From: CAJBVG01 sp943371235
GTDB lineage: Bacteria > Bacteroidota > Bacteroidia > Sphingobacteriales > Sphingobacteriaceae
Direction: 5' to 3'
Assembly: GCA_943371235.1 (NCBI GenBank)
Contig: CALRTZ010000025.1
Coordinates: 1-44,518 of the forward strand
Length of the DNA stretch: 44,518 nucleotides
This document shows positions 1 through 8,714 of the stretch, one piece after another; position 1 is the stretch's first letter, and each line of letters starts with the position of its first letter. The notes under the pieces were generated by a model. It searched no databases, had not been told where the DNA came from, and saw nothing but the letters and a program-made list of their open reading frames with translations. The position numbers and the translations under genes were made by a program.

Positions 1-2
1 TG

Positions 3-404
3 TCGACACAAAAATTAAGCATTGTACCTGTACTGGATAACAAAGAAAATTATGTGGGAATGATTTCCATCAATGCAATGTTAAACTACTTTGCAGAAAT
101 TACTTCTTTGGCAAGCCCGGGTGCTATTATCATCTTAGAAATTGGTCAACGAAACTATTCTTTATCAGAAATAGCCAGGATTGTGGAATCTAACGATGCA
201 CACATTCTAAGTTCTTATTTAAATTCTAATGCAGATTCTACCAAAATTGAGGTTACTATAAAAGTTGATAAAGAAGACATCAACGGCATTATACAAACAT
301 TCGAACGGTTTAATTATACAGTACACAGTTTTTACAAACAAAAAATGGATATTGATGATACGATGGATCGCTTTGATTCATTTATGAAATATCTAAATAT
401 ATAA
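3..404 (+). CDS. CBS/ACT-type regulatory protein, 3' part (truncated by window edge)
   Basis: The reading frame is open to the left edge, so the true start lies outside the window; the GTG at 54 is only an internal codon. The visible 133 residues begin with what looks like the end of a CBS domain (VPVLDNKENYVGMISI, the usual 'V.D..G..VGMI' pattern). An ACT-like segment follows (about visible residues 40-110, alternating strands and helices around IIILEIGQRNYSLSEIARIV and KIEVTIKVD). CBS and ACT modules bind nucleotides or small ligands, and a protein of this kind commonly sits just before nadK in Bacteroidota. It ends 3 bp before nadK, so the two are probably co-transcribed. The ligand cannot be told from the sequence. 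The domain call is by eye. Confidence 0.75.
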   Translation, partial: STQKLSIVPVLDNKENYVGMISINAMLNYFAEITSLASPGAIIILEIGQRNYSLSEIARIVESNDAHILSSYLNSNADSTKIEVTIKVDKEDINGIIQTFERFNYTVHSFYKQKMDIDDTMDRFDSFMKYLNI

Positions 405-407
405 AAA

Positions 408-1283
408 ATGAAAATAGCTATCTACGGTCGTAAGTACAATGATTCTGCTACGGTTTACATGCAGCAGTTGATAGATTGCTTAGTAGAAAATCAAGTAGAA
501 ATTGTTATTTACAGTGCTTTTCAAGCATTTTTAGGTCCGAGAGTAAATCTTCCTAAAAACATCGAAGTTTTTAATAGTTACGATGAGTTAAAAGAGGTTA
601 AATACTTAATTAGTGTGGGCGGTGATGGTACTTTATTGGACACTGTAACTTTTGTTCGCGATTCGGGCATTCCGATTATTGGGATAAACATGGGTCGATT
701 AGGGTTTTTGGCGAGCATTGCTAAACAAGAAATTAAAACGGCTGTAGAAAGTTTAATGAAAGGGCATTTTACCATCGATAAACGATCGCTGATACGTGTA
801 GAATCTAACATCCCATTGTTTAACGGAGTAAATTATGGATTGAACGAAGTAACTATTCACAAGAAAGATACCTCATCCATGATCATAGTACATGCATATT
901 TAAATGGAGAGTTTTTAAATTCGTATTGGGCAGATGGCTTAATTTTAGCTACTCCAACAGGATCTACAGGCTATTCATTAAGCTGCGGTGGTCCGATTAT
1001 CTTTCCAAATTCCGAAAATTTTGTAATCACCCCAATTTCCCCTCATAATTTAAATGTACGCCCAATCATAATTTCAGATAACCAAGTTATTACATTCGAA
1101 GTGGAGGGCAGGAGTGCACATTATTTAGCAACCCTCGATTCGCGCACAGAAACGCTAGAAACCACGGTTCAATTGGCTGTAAGGAAAGAATCTTTCGAAT
1201 TAAATTTGATTAGATTAAGTACTGAAAACTATTTAGGAACGTTAAGAAACAAGCTAATGTGGGGCTTGGATACCAGAAATTAA
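408..1283 (+). CDS. nadK: NAD kinase
   Basis: ATP-dependent NAD kinase, making NADP+ from NAD+ in the cytosol; 291 residues, normal for the family. The signature GGDGTLL lies at residues 71-77, with Asp73 as the expected catalytic base. The NE motif is at 146-147 (YGLNEVTIHKKD), and the glycine-rich DGLILATPTGSTGYSLS is at 176-192. The ATG at 408 is 3 bp after the preceding stop and opens directly into the first beta strand (MKIAIYGRKY), so the start is secure. It is the second gene of an envelope/cofactor cluster conserved in the phylum (nadK, DUF6089, uppS, bamA). No promoter of its own is visible. Confidence 0.97.
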   Translation: MKIAIYGRKYNDSATVYMQQLIDCLVENQVEIVIYSAFQAFLGPRVNLPKNIEVFNSYDELKEVKYLISVGGDGTLLDTVTFVRDSGIPIIGINMGRLGFLASIAKQEIKTAVESLMKGHFTIDKRSLIRVESNIPLFNGVNYGLNEVTIHKKDTSSMIIVHAYLNGEFLNSYWADGLILATPTGSTGYSLSCGGPIIFPNSENFVITPISPHNLNVRPIIISDNQVITFEVEGRSAHYLATLDSRTETLETTVQLAVRKESFELNLIRLSTENYLGTLRNKLMWGLDTRN

Positions 1284-1320
1284 TCTATTTCCTTATTTTA
1301 GCGCTTCTTAAAACAAACCC

Positions 1321-2154
1321 ATGCGATTAGGTAAACTATTTGTGTTATGTATGTTGTTGATTTCTAATTCTATTCTTGCTCAAGAATGGGAAGTAGGAAC
1401 TAATGTAGGCATGATGGGCTATATGGGCGATCTAAACAGAAATAATCCAGTTAAATTTACAAATGCCGCAGCCAGTATACATGTTCGCTATGCATTTACT
1501 CCTTTTCATGGTTTTAAATTAGGATTTACTCAAGGGGGTGTGCAAGCAAATGATAGAGATTCTAAAAATGCATTTGAAAAAGCTAGAAATCTTAGCTTTA
1601 AAAGTAACATATCAGAGCTTGCATTAAATTATGAATTTTACTTTCACCCTTTTCAACCTGGAAGTGGTAAAAACAGATTTACACTTTATACCTATGTGGG
1701 CATTGCAGGCTTTAGATTCGAGCCTTTAGCAGAATACAACGGCACAACCTATAAGTTACGCGAATTAGGCACAGAAGGCCAAGGCACAAGTTTTAATAAA
1801 TCAGCTAAATATGATAATTTAGCGCTCGCAATTCCTTTTGGAGTAGGGTTTAAATATAATATAGTTGATAATTTTAATTTAGGTGTTGAACTGGGTTATC
1901 GGAATACATTAACCGATTATTTAGATGATGTGAGTAAGGTGTACGCTGATAAAGACATACTTAGCAATTCAAATGGATTAATTTCAGCTCTTCTATCTGA
2001 TAGATCTGGCGAAATTAATAATGGAATTTATACTGGCGAAACTTATACAGAAAGAGGTGATGCCAGCCGAAGAGATTTTTATATGTTTGCAGGAGTTACC
2101 ATTTCATATACGTTTACCCCAATAAAATGCCCAAATCTTAGTATTTACAAATGA
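1321..2154 (+). CDS. DUF6089-family outer-membrane beta-barrel protein
   Basis: 277 residues with a clear Sec signal peptide (MRLGKLFVLCMLLISNSILA, cleavage near residue 20). The mature part opens with EWEVGTNVGMMGYMGDLN, a start I associate with the DUF6089 family found between nadK and uppS in Bacteroidota. The mature sequence alternates aromatic-rich strands (ALNYEFYFHPF, FTLYTYVGIAGFRFEP, FAGVTISYTF), as expected of a small outer-membrane barrel. Its stop overlaps the uppS start by 4 bp (ATGA at 2151-2154), implying translational coupling. The function of the family is unknown to me; the position beside uppS and bamA suggests an envelope role. A weak -7-like TATTTTAG lies upstream in the 37-bp gap. 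Confidence 0.85.
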   Translation: MRLGKLFVLCMLLISNSILAQEWEVGTNVGMMGYMGDLNRNNPVKFTNAAASIHVRYAFTPFHGFKLGFTQGGVQANDRDSKNAFEKARNLSFKSNISELALNYEFYFHPFQPGSGKNRFTLYTYVGIAGFRFEPLAEYNGTTYKLRELGTEGQGTSFNKSAKYDNLALAIPFGVGFKYNIVDNFNLGVELGYRNTLTDYLDDVSKVYADKDILSNSNGLISALLSDRSGEINNGIYTGETYTERGDASRRDFYMFAGVTISYTFTPIKCPNLSIYK

Positions 2155-2894
2155 GTGAGCAATTAAACATTAACAAAGATAAATTACCACAACACGTTGC
2201 CATTATTATGGATGGTAACGGACGTTGGGCAAAAGAAAAGGGCAAGTTAAGAGTTTTTGGTCACCAAAACGGTGTAAAAGCGGTACGCGATACCGTTGAG
2301 TCTGCGGCAGAACTAGGAATTAAACATTTAACCTTATATGCATTTTCTACCGAAAATTGGAACAGACCAAAATTCGAAGTAAATGCGTTAATGGAGTTGT
2401 TAGTTTCTACCATCAATAAAGAAACAAAAACTTTGATGGAGAATAACATTCGCTTAAATGCGATTGGCGATTTAAAATCATTACCCTCTAGTTGTTACCG
2501 CGAATTACAAGAAGCAATTAAGAAAACAGAGAACAATACACGAATGACCTTGCATTTAGCGTTAAGCTACTCGTCGCGTTGGGAAATTACAAACGCGGTT
2601 AAACAAATAGCCGAAAAAGTGAAAAATGCAGAACTAAGTGTTGATGAAATTAACGATGCTACCATCGATGAATATTTAACTACTAAAGGTATTCCAGATC
2701 CAGAGTTATTAATACGTACCAGCGGAGAGCATCGCATTAGCAATTTCCTATTATGGCAAATTGCGTATGCAGAATTATATTTTACCGATAAATTATGGCC
2801 TGATTTCAGGAAAGAAGATTTATATGAAGCGATAATCGATTTCCAATCGAGAGAACGTAGATTCGGAAAAACGAGTGAACAAGTTAAGGCCTAA
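2151..2894 (+). CDS. uppS: Isoprenyl transferase (undecaprenyl diphosphate synthase)
   Basis: cis-Prenyltransferase that condenses isopentenyl diphosphate onto farnesyl diphosphate to make the undecaprenyl carrier for peptidoglycan and surface glycans. 247 residues, normal length. The N-terminal HVAIIMDGNGRWAK holds the metal-binding Asp21 and the following Gly-Asn-Gly-Arg loop. FSTENW (65-70) is the second conserved block, and the C-terminal IRTSGEHRISNFLLWQ (188-203) carries Arg189, Arg195 and Ser197, which contact IPP. The start overlaps the DUF6089 stop by 4 bp. The bamA start follows 7 bp after this stop, so lipid carrier and barrel assembly are made from one transcript. Confidence 0.97.
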   Translation: MSEQLNINKDKLPQHVAIIMDGNGRWAKEKGKLRVFGHQNGVKAVRDTVESAAELGIKHLTLYAFSTENWNRPKFEVNALMELLVSTINKETKTLMENNIRLNAIGDLKSLPSSCYRELQEAIKKTENNTRMTLHLALSYSSRWEITNAVKQIAEKVKNAELSVDEINDATIDEYLTTKGIPDPELLIRTSGEHRISNFLLWQIAYAELYFTDKLWPDFRKEDLYEAIIDFQSRERRFGKTSEQVKA

Positions 2895-2901
2895 ACCAAG
2901 T

Positions 2902-5406
2902 ATGAAGAAATTATTTTTTGCAATTATTATATTATTAAATTTCAATACAAATGCTTTCAGCCAAATTATTATGGGCAATGAAAGTGAAGAAATTGATTTT
3001 TTACTCGATTACAACAAGCCTAGAGAATTTGAAATTGGAGGAATTACCATTTCGGGAGTTAAATTTCTAGATAGCTATGCTCTTATTAAACTTACCGGTT
3101 TAGAAGTGGGCGATAAAATTCAAATACCAAGCGATAAAATTTCGGGAGCAATTAAAAAACTTTGGGTGCAAGGTTTGTTCGAAGATATACAAGTTTCGAT
3201 TACTAAAATCGATGGCAACTTGGCCTTCTTCGACATTAAATTAACCGAACGTCCGCGTTTATCAAGATTTAGTTTTTCGGGCATCAAAAAATCTGAAGCA
3301 GATGAAATTCGTGAGCGTATAAAACTGGTGTCTGGAAAAGTAGTAAATGATAACCTTGTGAACAACACCAAACAATCCATAACTAAATATTATAATGAAA
3401 AAGGATTTTTAAATGCGAATATCGACATTGTAGAAACACGTGATTCAATTATGCTAAACTCTGTAATGTTAAAAATAAACATTGATAAAAATCAGAAAGT
3501 AAAAATTGAGCAAATTGCAATTACAGGTAACAAAGATCTGTCATCAAAAAAAATAAAAAAATTGATGAAAGAAACAAAGGAAAGAGGCTGGTACAAAATA
3601 TTTAATTCATCAAAATATCAAGAGAAAGAATTTGTAAATGATAAGGCCAGCATCATTGAAAAGTATAATGAATTAGGCTACCGAGATGCCAAAATTATAC
3701 GCGATACTGTTTATGATTTAAATAAAAAAGCATTACGAATTGAGTTAGATATTTACGAAGGGCCGAAGTATTACTTTGGCAACATCAATATTTATGGTAA
3801 TACAAAATATAGTACCGAAACTTTACAAGGAATTTTAGCCATTAAAAAAGGCGAAACGTATAGTAAGAAAACGTTGCAAACACGTTTAGAAATGAATCCA
3901 AATGGTAGAGATATTTCTTCTTTATATTTAGATGATGGATATTTATTTTTCAACGTAGACCAACAAGAAAAACTCGTTTATAATGATACCATTGATATGG
4001 ACTTAATTATACGCGAAGGTCCTCAAGCTACTATTGATAGAATTATTGTAAGAGGTAACGAGAAAACGAATGATAAGGTAATTTTACGAGAGATACGCAC
4101 AAAACCAGGTCAGAAATTTTCGCGTTCGGAAATTATTAGAACAAACAGAGAGCTTTCTCAACTAGGATATTTCGACCCTGAAAAAATTGGAGTAAATCCG
4201 AAACCAGATCCAATAAAAGGAACGGTAGATATTGAATACACAGTAATGGAACGACCATCCGATCAGATAGAATTATCAGGTGGTTTCGGTGGTGGTAGAG
4301 CAGTTGGAACTTTAGGTTTAAGTCTTACCAATCTTTCGATGAAAAATGCATTAGCTGGAAAGTTTGATCCCTTGCCAACGGGAGATGGGCAAAAGTTAAG
4401 CATACGTGCACAAACAAACGGATTGTTTTTTCAGTCGTATAGTTTATCTTTCTCTGAGCCATGGTTAGGTGGTAAAAAACCAAATTTCTTTACGGCATCA
4501 ATTTTTAGAACAACACAGTCAAACGGATTTAAAAAGGGCGATGCTTCTCGTCAGTCGATAGAAATTAATGGAATATCACTTAGTTTAGGTAAACGACTAA
4601 AAAAACCAGACGATTTTTTCTTGATCAATCATTCGGTTAGTTATCAAGTTTATAACTTAAATAATTATGCTGGCTTCTTGTTTGCGAATGGAAAATCTAA
4701 AAACATAAGTTTAACAAATGTACTTTCTAGAAATTCTACAGATCAACCAATTTATCCAAGATCAGGTTCAAACATATCTTTGAGTTTGCAAATTACTCCG
4801 CCTTTTTCATTGTTTACGGGTATCGATTATACAAATGCTGCAAGTAATGTGAAGTATGAATATATCGAGTATCATAAATGGAAATTTGATGCATCATTTT
4901 TCACCAGACTAGTTGGCGATTTAGTATTAAACTCTAAAGCAAATTTTGGTTTCTTAGGATTTTATAATAACGATATAGGGAATTCGCCATTTGAGCGATT
5001 TAAATTAGGTGGTGATGGTTTAGCAGGATTCGATTTCTTGAGAGGTTCGGAGATTATAGGTTTGAGAGGATATCAGAATAATTCTATTGTACCAAATCAA
5101 AATTTTGGAAGCATAGGTGCTCCTATTTATAACAAATTCACTATAGAGCTTCGTCATCCAATTACCATGAACCAATCGGCTACCATCTTCGGATTGGTAT
5201 TTGCGGAAGCGGGTAATACTTATGCTACTTTCAGAAACTTCAATCCATATAACAATATGAAAAGATCGGTTGGAGCGGGTGTACGTATATTCTTACCAAT
5301 CTTTGGATTGTTAGGTTTGGATTATGGATATGGTTTCGACGAAATTCCTGGCGACCCAGGAGCAGGAGGTGGGCAGTTTCACTTTTCAATTGGTCAACAA
5401 TTTTAA
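2902..5406 (+). CDS. bamA: Outer membrane protein assembly factor BamA
   Basis: Core of the barrel-insertion machine of the outer membrane. The frame is open from a GTG at 2875, but that start would lie inside uppS. The ATG at 2902 gives a proper signal peptide (MKKLFFAIIILLNFNTNAFS), so I place the start there (834 residues). Residues about 45-450 form the POTRA region (five predicted copies, e.g. FSFSGIKKSEADEIRERI, YYFGNINIYGNTKYSTETL, IDRIIVRGNEKTNDKVILRE). Residues about 450-834 form a 16-strand Omp85 barrel with a glycine-rich first strand and LRGY near residue 720, matching the conserved loop-6 VRGF/Y. It ends in Phe (FHFSIGQQF), the usual barrel signal. Two Skp-type chaperones follow directly. 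Confidence 0.96.
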   Translation: MKKLFFAIIILLNFNTNAFSQIIMGNESEEIDFLLDYNKPREFEIGGITISGVKFLDSYALIKLTGLEVGDKIQIPSDKISGAIKKLWVQGLFEDIQVSITKIDGNLAFFDIKLTERPRLSRFSFSGIKKSEADEIRERIKLVSGKVVNDNLVNNTKQSITKYYNEKGFLNANIDIVETRDSIMLNSVMLKINIDKNQKVKIEQIAITGNKDLSSKKIKKLMKETKERGWYKIFNSSKYQEKEFVNDKASIIEKYNELGYRDAKIIRDTVYDLNKKALRIELDIYEGPKYYFGNINIYGNTKYSTETLQGILAIKKGETYSKKTLQTRLEMNPNGRDISSLYLDDGYLFFNVDQQEKLVYNDTIDMDLIIREGPQATIDRIIVRGNEKTNDKVILREIRTKPGQKFSRSEIIRTNRELSQLGYFDPEKIGVNPKPDPIKGTVDIEYTVMERPSDQIELSGGFGGGRAVGTLGLSLTNLSMKNALAGKFDPLPTGDGQKLSIRAQTNGLFFQSYSLSFSEPWLGGKKPNFFTASIFRTTQSNGFKKGDASRQSIEINGISLSLGKRLKKPDDFFLINHSVSYQVYNLNNYAGFLFANGKSKNISLTNVLSRNSTDQPIYPRSGSNISLSLQITPPFSLFTGIDYTNAASNVKYEYIEYHKWKFDASFFTRLVGDLVLNSKANFGFLGFYNNDIGNSPFERFKLGGDGLAGFDFLRGSEIIGLRGYQNNSIVPNQNFGSIGAPIYNKFTIELRHPITMNQSATIFGLVFAEAGNTYATFRNFNPYNNMKRSVGAGVRIFLPIFGLLGLDYGYGFDEIPGDPGAGGGQFHFSIGQQF

Positions 5407-5466
5407 TACTAGAGCTACTAAGCATTCGTTGTACGTATAATCGACATTTATTAATTGACACATATT

Positions 5467-6063
5467 ATGAAAAAGTTATTGATATCCTTAGCATTTGTAT
5501 TTACAGGGTTAATGGCAAATGCACAAACAAAATTCTGTTTTGTAGATACAGAGTATATTTTAAAACACATCCCAGAATATAAATCGGCACAAACTCAATT
5601 AGACGATTTATCGGCAGAGTGGCAAAAAGAAATCGACACGCGTTATGCAGCCATCGAAAAAATGTATAAATCGTACCAAGCGGAGCAAGTGCTTTTATCA
5701 GACGAGATGCGTTCTAAAAGAGAACAAGAGATTGTAGATAAAGAGAAACAGGTAAAAGAATACCAAAAGCAAAAGTTTGGTTTCCAAGGCGAGTTATACA
5801 AAAAAAGAGAAGAATTAGTAAAGCCTATACAAGACAAGGTATTTGAGGCGATTAATAAATATGCCGATCAATACTCTTACGGGGTTATTTTTGATAAATC
5901 TGGTGATGCTACCATGTTGTATACAAGTAGTAAATTAGATAAAAGCAACGATGTGATTTCTGCTTTAGGGTATAAACCAGGCGATTATTCGGGAGCTAAA
6001 ACTGGCTCAAAATCAGCAGATAAAGTCGAAAAAACAACAAAACCTACGCCCCAGAAAAAATAA
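5467..6063 (+). CDS. OmpH/Skp-family periplasmic chaperone (copy 1)
   Basis: Skp-type holdase that escorts unfolded outer-membrane proteins to BamA. The frame opens at a TTG (5455), but the ATG at 5467 starts a clean signal peptide (MKKLLISLAFVFTGLMANAQ), giving 198 residues. The mature part has the family start KFCFVDTEYILKHIPEYKSAQ, a long charged coiled coil (about 45-125) and the closing strand segment YGVIFDKSGDATMLYTSSKLD. The last 30 residues are a Lys/Thr/Pro-rich disordered tail. It lies 60 bp after bamA and 28 bp before a second copy. The copies differ clearly in sequence, so this is an old duplication rather than a recent one. Confidence 0.93.
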   Translation: MKKLLISLAFVFTGLMANAQTKFCFVDTEYILKHIPEYKSAQTQLDDLSAEWQKEIDTRYAAIEKMYKSYQAEQVLLSDEMRSKREQEIVDKEKQVKEYQKQKFGFQGELYKKREELVKPIQDKVFEAINKYADQYSYGVIFDKSGDATMLYTSSKLDKSNDVISALGYKPGDYSGAKTGSKSADKVEKTTKPTPQKK

Positions 6064-6091
6064 ATAGTATATTGCCCCAAAATTTTTATAA

Positions 6092-6676
6092 ATGAAAAAG
6101 ACTTACAAGTTTACAATCTTATTATTAGTATCCCTGTTTACAGTGGTGGGTGTGAATGCACAAGGTGCAAAATTCGGACATATTAACTCAGCAGAATTAT
6201 TAGCTTCTTTACCAGAAGTAAAGGAAGCAGATAAAAAATTGCAAGAATTTGCAGCAAGTTTAGAAAATCAATTAAAATTGATGACGAATGAATATCAACA
6301 AAAAGTTCAATCGTACCAGTCGCAAGCTGCTAACATGGCTGATCCTATTAAAGATGCTAAAGTGAAAGAAATTTCTGATTTAGAAGGACGTATACAAGAG
6401 TTTCAACAAACAGCACAAGAATCTGTAGGAAAGAAAAAGGAAGAATTGTATTCTCCAATTTTAAAGAAAACAGAAGATGTGATTGTAGAAATTGCGAAAG
6501 AAAAAGGATATGCGTATGTATTTGATACAAGCGCAGGAAGTGTAATTTACGGACAACCATCTGATGATATGATGGAAACAGTAAAAAAGAAATTAGCTAG
6601 CATGCCAGCTGGTGCAGCAGCACCTGCAACACCTGCAGCAACGCCAACTACTAAACCAGCTGGTCCAAAAAAATAA
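6092..6676 (+). CDS. OmpH/Skp-family periplasmic chaperone (copy 2)
   Basis: Second Skp-type chaperone, 194 residues. Signal peptide MKKTYKFTILLLVSLFTVVG then VNAQ; mature start AKFGHINSAELLASLPEVKE; coiled coil about 50-130; closing segment YAYVFDTSAGSVIYGQPSDD. The tail (about 168-194) is Ala/Pro/Thr-rich and low in complexity, unlike the Lys-rich tail of copy 1. The pair behind bamA is a common Bacteroidota layout; the different tails may mean different partners or locations, which is inference. A strong intrinsic terminator follows 30 bp after the stop, closing the envelope operon. Confidence 0.93.
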   Translation: MKKTYKFTILLLVSLFTVVGVNAQGAKFGHINSAELLASLPEVKEADKKLQEFAASLENQLKLMTNEYQQKVQSYQSQAANMADPIKDAKVKEISDLEGRIQEFQQTAQESVGKKKEELYSPILKKTEDVIVEIAKEKGYAYVFDTSAGSVIYGQPSDDMMETVKKKLASMPAGAAAPATPAATPTTKPAGPKK

Positions 6677-6706
6677 TCGAATAGAATTCAATATTTCTTT
6701 ATATTT

Positions 6707-6734
6707 AAGTCGCCTTAAGCAGGCGACTTTTTTT
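6707..6734 (+). terminator. Rho-independent terminator of the bamA-ompH operon
   Basis: Perfect 8-bp stem AAGTCGCC (6707-6714) and GGCGACTT (6722-6729), 7-nt loop, with a T run through 6734. The T run ends exactly at the murI ATG (6735), so a transcript stopping here never includes murI and no separate murI leader is visible. Confidence 0.85.
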
Positions 6735-7544
6735 ATGAGCAAAACAGAACAAGCAATTGGCATTTTCGATTCGGGCATCGGAGGACTTACTGTAGCAAAT
6801 GCAATAAATACCTTACTCCCGAATGAGCAATTAATTTATTTTGGCGATACTGCCCACATGCCTTATGGCGATAAATCGCCGGAAGCCATTAAATATTATT
6901 CGCTTAAAATTGGTCAGTTTTTAATGGATCAAAATTGCAAGGCCATTGTAATTGCTTGCAATACCGCTTCCTCTTTGGGCTTCGATGATTTGAATACGAT
7001 GATTAAAGGAAAAATTCCGATTATCAATGTAATAGATCCAACGGTTGATTACATCATTTCACATAAAAAATTAAAAAACATTGGAGTTATTGGTACTAAA
7101 GCCACTATAAAATCAAATGTTTATGCGCGTAAAATAAAAGAGAAAAAAGATGAGCTAAATGTGGAGTCGCTTGCCACTCCTTTATTAGCACCCATGATAG
7201 AAGAGGGTTTTTTTAACAACAATATTTCTAAAACCATTATCAATTCTTATTTATCAAAAGCTAAATTAAAAAAGGTAGATGCATTGGTATTGGCTTGTAC
7301 GCATTATCCACTCATTAAAAAAGAAATTTCAGAATTTTACGAGCGTGATATTACGATTCTCGATTCTGCAGAAATTGTAGCAGAATATGTTAAAAAGGTA
7401 TTGAGCAAGAAAAAACTGTTGGCTACTAAACGTACCGCGCAGCATAAATTCTATGTTTCTGATTTTACATCATCATTTGAGAAGAGCACCAAATTGTTTT
7501 TTAAAGAGAAGATACATTTGGAGTTGATGAATTTGTGGAAGTAG
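6735..7544 (+). CDS. murI: Glutamate racemase
   Basis: Cofactor-independent racemase giving D-glutamate for peptidoglycan. The frame is open from 6612, but that part overlaps the ompH tail and reads as low-complexity QHLQHLQQRQ. The ATG at 6735 gives MSKTEQAIGIFDSGIGGLTV, the standard family start (269 residues). The two catalytic cysteines are Cys75 (IACNTASS) and Cys188 (LACTHYPL); Asp12 and Ser13 sit in the DSGIGG loop. The ATG directly abuts the T tract of the upstream terminator, so its 5' leader, if any, is the terminator itself. This suggests expression by read-through or an internal start. Confidence 0.96.
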   Translation: MSKTEQAIGIFDSGIGGLTVANAINTLLPNEQLIYFGDTAHMPYGDKSPEAIKYYSLKIGQFLMDQNCKAIVIACNTASSLGFDDLNTMIKGKIPIINVIDPTVDYIISHKKLKNIGVIGTKATIKSNVYARKIKEKKDELNVESLATPLLAPMIEEGFFNNNISKTIINSYLSKAKLKKVDALVLACTHYPLIKKEISEFYERDITILDSAEIVAEYVKKVLSKKKLLATKRTAQHKFYVSDFTSSFEKSTKLFFKEKIHLELMNLWK

Positions 7545-7545
7545 G

Positions 7546-7573
7546 GTTTCGAAATGTCGAAATGTCGAAAACC
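7546..7573. repeat. Octamer word element (CGAAATGT), locus 1
   Basis: Lies 2 bp after the murI stop. The octamer CGAAATGT occurs twice plus a partial copy (7550-7569), flanked by near-complementary ends (GGTTTCGA and TCGAAAACC) that can close a small hairpin. The same 20-bp stretch recurs exactly at 21031-21050. Confidence 0.8.
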
Positions 7574-7630
7574 TTATCACATTACATTTGTCATTATATT
7601 GAATTTACGCCTCAGTTTAAGTATTTTTAG

Positions 7631-7638
7631 TACTTTTG
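7631..7638 (+). promoter_or_regulatory. Predicted -7 box of the nuoH-N operon
   Basis: TACTTTTG fits the Bacteroidota TAnnTTTG consensus, 16 bp before the nuoH ATG. No TTG lies at ideal -33 spacing; the nearest (7599-7601) is 29 bp upstream. Confidence 0.55.
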
Positions 7639-7654
7639 AATGTAATCCTAAGGA

Positions 7655-8713
7655 ATGACTTTCTACATAATTTCAATTTCATTGTTAGCTTTTGTAGCGG
7701 TATACGCGTTAATGGGTGTATGGGCAGAGCGTAAGATTTCAGCTTTAATTCAAGACCGTGTAGGCCCCGTAGAAGTAGGCAAGTTCGGATTAATACAAAC
7801 CTTTGCCGATATTCTTAAATTACTTCAGAAAGAAGACATTATTCCAACTCGTGCCAATAAGTTTCTTTTTGGTTTGGCCCCATTGCTCGTATTTACCTCT
7901 GTTTTTATGGGGTTTGCGGTCATGCCATTTTCTCCAGATTATATAAGCTCCAATATCAATATCGGGCTTTTTTATTTTATGGCAATCGTTTCTATTGAAG
8001 TGGTGGGCATACTTATGGCAGGTTGGGCTTCCAATAATAAGTACGCATTTTTTGGATCTATTCGATCTATTGCCCAAATCATTGCTTATGAAATTCCTGC
8101 AGGCATTTCCATTTTGGCCGCAGTAATGATGTACCAAAGTTTAAACCTGCAAAACATTGCCTACTTACAAGGCATCTATACTCCAGAACCCATTTATTTT
8201 ATGGGCTTCTGGGAGGTTTCAAAAATTGGCGGAATATTTTCATGGGGCATTTTTCAAGCTCCACACTTATTTGTAGCTGCCATTATTTATTTCATCGCCT
8301 CCTTAGCAGAATCTAACCGTACCCCTTTTGATATACCCGAAGCCGAATCGGAATTGGTTTCAGGTTTCCATGTGGAGTACACTGGCTTTAAATTTGGCGC
8401 ATTGTTTTTAGCCGAATACGCCATGATGTTTTTAACTTCCATGGTGCTCGTTATTTTATTTTTAGGAGCATGGTATAGTCCCTTGCCAAACATTGGCTCC
8501 TTTGCTTTAGCCGATTATACCAACGGAACTTTTTGGGGCTTGGCTTGGATATTATTGAAAACATTGGCATTGGTGGTGGTTCAAATGTGGATACGCTGGA
8601 CCTTGCCTCGCTTTAGAGCTGATCAGTTAATGAATTTTTGTTGGAAGGTGTTAATTCCCCTTTCATTTGCGTGTTTATTTTTATCAGCATTTTGGAAATT
8701 AATTGTTTTGTAA
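7655..8713 (+). CDS. nuoH: NADH-quinone oxidoreductase subunit H
   Basis: Complex I membrane subunit (ND1 type) at the junction with the peripheral arm, forming the quinone pocket and the first proton path. 352 residues, about eight membrane helices. Family motifs are WAERKISALIQDRVGP (near residue 23) and ESNRTPFDIPEAESELVSG (near 222-240), the acidic loop lining the quinone channel. The start is an ATG 16 bp after a predicted -7 box. First gene of a nuoHIJKLMN run; nuoA-G are not in the window, so the operon is split relative to the 14-gene E. coli arrangement. Confidence 0.97.
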   Translation: MTFYIISISLLAFVAVYALMGVWAERKISALIQDRVGPVEVGKFGLIQTFADILKLLQKEDIIPTRANKFLFGLAPLLVFTSVFMGFAVMPFSPDYISSNINIGLFYFMAIVSIEVVGILMAGWASNNKYAFFGSIRSIAQIIAYEIPAGISILAAVMMYQSLNLQNIAYLQGIYTPEPIYFMGFWEVSKIGGIFSWGIFQAPHLFVAAIIYFIASLAESNRTPFDIPEAESELVSGFHVEYTGFKFGALFLAEYAMMFLTSMVLVILFLGAWYSPLPNIGSFALADYTNGTFWGLAWILLKTLALVVVQMWIRWTLPRFRADQLMNFCWKVLIPLSFACLFLSAFWKLIVL

Positions 8714-8714
8714 A

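Noticed and set aside
2875..2901. GTG start for bamA overlapping uppS
   Set aside because: It would put nine polar residues before an otherwise perfect signal peptide starting at 2902.
5455..5466. TTGACA as a -35 promoter element before ompH
   Set aside because: Bacteroidota promoters do not use TTGACA/TATAAT, and it lies only 12 bp before the ATG.
6612..6734. Upstream extension of murI
   Set aside because: It overlaps the ompH tail in another frame, is low-complexity Gln/His, and crosses the terminator; the family start is at 6735.
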